DNA of 44,511 nt. Origin: Verrucomicrobiota bacterium (GTDB lineage: Bacteria; Verrucomicrobiota; Verrucomicrobiia; Limisphaerales; JADJPG01). The position numbers and the translations under genes were made by a program. Each line of letters starts with the position of its first letter. The first letter of the stretch is position 1. The notes below the pieces were generated by a model. It saw only the letters and a list, made by a program, of their open reading frames with translations, was not told the origin of the DNA and searched no databases. Location: the NCBI GenBank assembly GCA_016713365.1, contig JADJPG010000060.1:1-44511 (forward strand), given 5' to 3'. Shown piece after piece: positions 43,792-44,511 of this stretch.

Positions 43792-44511
43792 CTATTCGCC
43801 GATGACCTGGTTGATCTGGTTGAAATAGCCGGACCAGGAATTGAATCACCTGCCATGCGAGCCGGGATCACTAGCGCCAAGTAAACGAGCTTGGGCGTCC
43901 AATCTGCCACCAGCTGCAGCTGCCTCTCCCCGTCGTCCTGATAGAGCCGGTAGAGTCTGCGAAGTGTGTCGTCCAGTGACCCGGTGATTTCCCCGGTGTG
44001 ATAAAGGTTCGCAAACAGCTCGGGGAAAACCGGTGATAATCGGAGCATTTCCGCCGGCGTTGCTCCGGACGCCAGGGTTGCGGGCCTCCGGGCACGACCG
44101 CTTTGCCGATGGCTGGTGAACCGCTCGCCGTGGCCGCCAGTTCCCATCCCTCAATGATGTTCACGCCTGCTGCGGTCAATGCTTCCAGCGCGGACGCCAG
44201 CCGGGCCAGCGCCAGATTCCGACGCGCCTTCCCGAGCAACGGCACCCGGTGCAGCACGGATTCGATCATCGCCCGCCACCGTTCTCCGTGCTGGCCCTGC
44301 AACGCCACCACCACAAACCCCACCAATGCGTAGACCGGCACGAACACGACGAGGACTTTCGCGAGATACGCGACGATGTTCCAGGTCTTCACGAGCTCCT
44401 GCAATGGGGCGATGAGCACAGCCATGTGGAAGAGCAGGGCGGGGTAGAATAGGCTCGTCAGCGTCTTCCGGAGCAACGCGGCATTCCGCTCGTAGTGGGT
44501 GGCGAGAAGGT
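43792..44511 (-). pseudogene. Type II secretion/type IV pilus inner-membrane protein GspF/PilC, C-terminal half, frameshifted
   Basis: The gene enters from the right window edge (open frame LLATHYERNAALLRKT...). It shows the F-family second half: TLTSLFYPALLFHMAVLIAP, the long membrane helix LAKVLVVFVPVYALVGFVVV, VLHRVPLLGKARRNLALARL and ALEALTAAGVNIIEGWELA. After a shift at about 44080-44090 it continues as ATLASGATPAEMLRLSPV, NLYHTGEITGSLDDTLRRL and WTPKLVYLALVI. Two more shifts at about 43862 and 43831 are needed to read WQVIQFLV and GYFNQINQVIGE with the stop at 43794-43792, the normal end. GspF/PilC is the platform protein on which pilins assemble. Convergent with the FG-GAP gene. Confidence 0.8.

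Overview
The window looks like a chromosomal segment from the phylum Verrucomicrobiota, probably the Pedosphaera/Limisphaerales side (subdivision 3). This is inferred from gene content: an adjacent DUF1501 and PSCyt1-DUF1549-DUF1553 pair, a DUF1080 protein, two short pilins with the CPxGGxY pattern, a tiny lipoprotein ending in SRPWNAPRSWETGLPGF, an ECF sigma factor beside a Ser/Thr kinase with WD40 repeats, and very large secreted LamG/RCC1/HYR/RHS proteins. Base composition is G+C-rich and fairly even.

Layout. 1-7843: secreted-protein genes on the plus strand (an RHS protein with its 5' end outside the window and broken by indels, a HYR-domain protein, a YdjY-domain protein). 7844-10255: a poor, decayed accessory stretch with a zinc-ribbon membrane gene stopped by an in-frame TGA, an unknown gene, an AlpA-like DNA-binding gene, short repeats and the 5' half of a tRNA-Leu(CAA). 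10256-13341: plus-strand housekeeping-type genes (unknown 202-aa protein, AsmA-like protein, NuoC, coiled-coil envelope protein, lipoprotein). 13379-16921: a tight minus-strand operon rarA-fau-rny. 17078-20904: pilin, TPR membrane protein, DUF1080 protein and an HTH-metallo-beta-lactamase-dehydrogenase fusion. 20905-25232: terminator, a 27-bp inverted repeat, then the DUF1501/PSD1 pair. 25288-34844: ECF sigma factor, kinase-WD40 protein and a 1758-aa secreted protein. 34873-37630: prepilin peptidase and aroE (minus) beside a second pilin (plus). 37811-41265: a REC-PAS-PP2C phosphatase, a broken uronate-isomerase-like gene and aat. 41494-44511: a frameshifted FG-GAP/ASPIC protein convergent with the C-terminal half of a GspF/PilC protein that runs off the window.

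How the genes fit together. Prepilin peptidase, two pilins and GspF/PilC are scattered parts of one type IV pilus or type II secretion-like apparatus. The ECF sigma gene is followed by two genes that share an almost identical upstream element (ATTTTCTGCAACAG, 12 bases, GCTTTA). I infer that this is the promoter recognised by that sigma factor, which makes sigma factor, membrane kinase and giant secreted protein one regulon. This is the best candidate for an undescribed system here. A second theme is dispersed repeat DNA inside coding sequence: the predicted signal peptide of the PSD1 protein is encoded by an intergenic-type palindromic repeat, and an Ig-like domain of the RHS protein carries another.

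Caution: at least four genes contain single-base indels, several in G runs, and they cluster at 42600-44100. Some of the apparent pseudogenes may be assembly errors. No CRISPR array, rRNA, complete tRNA or transposase gene was seen.
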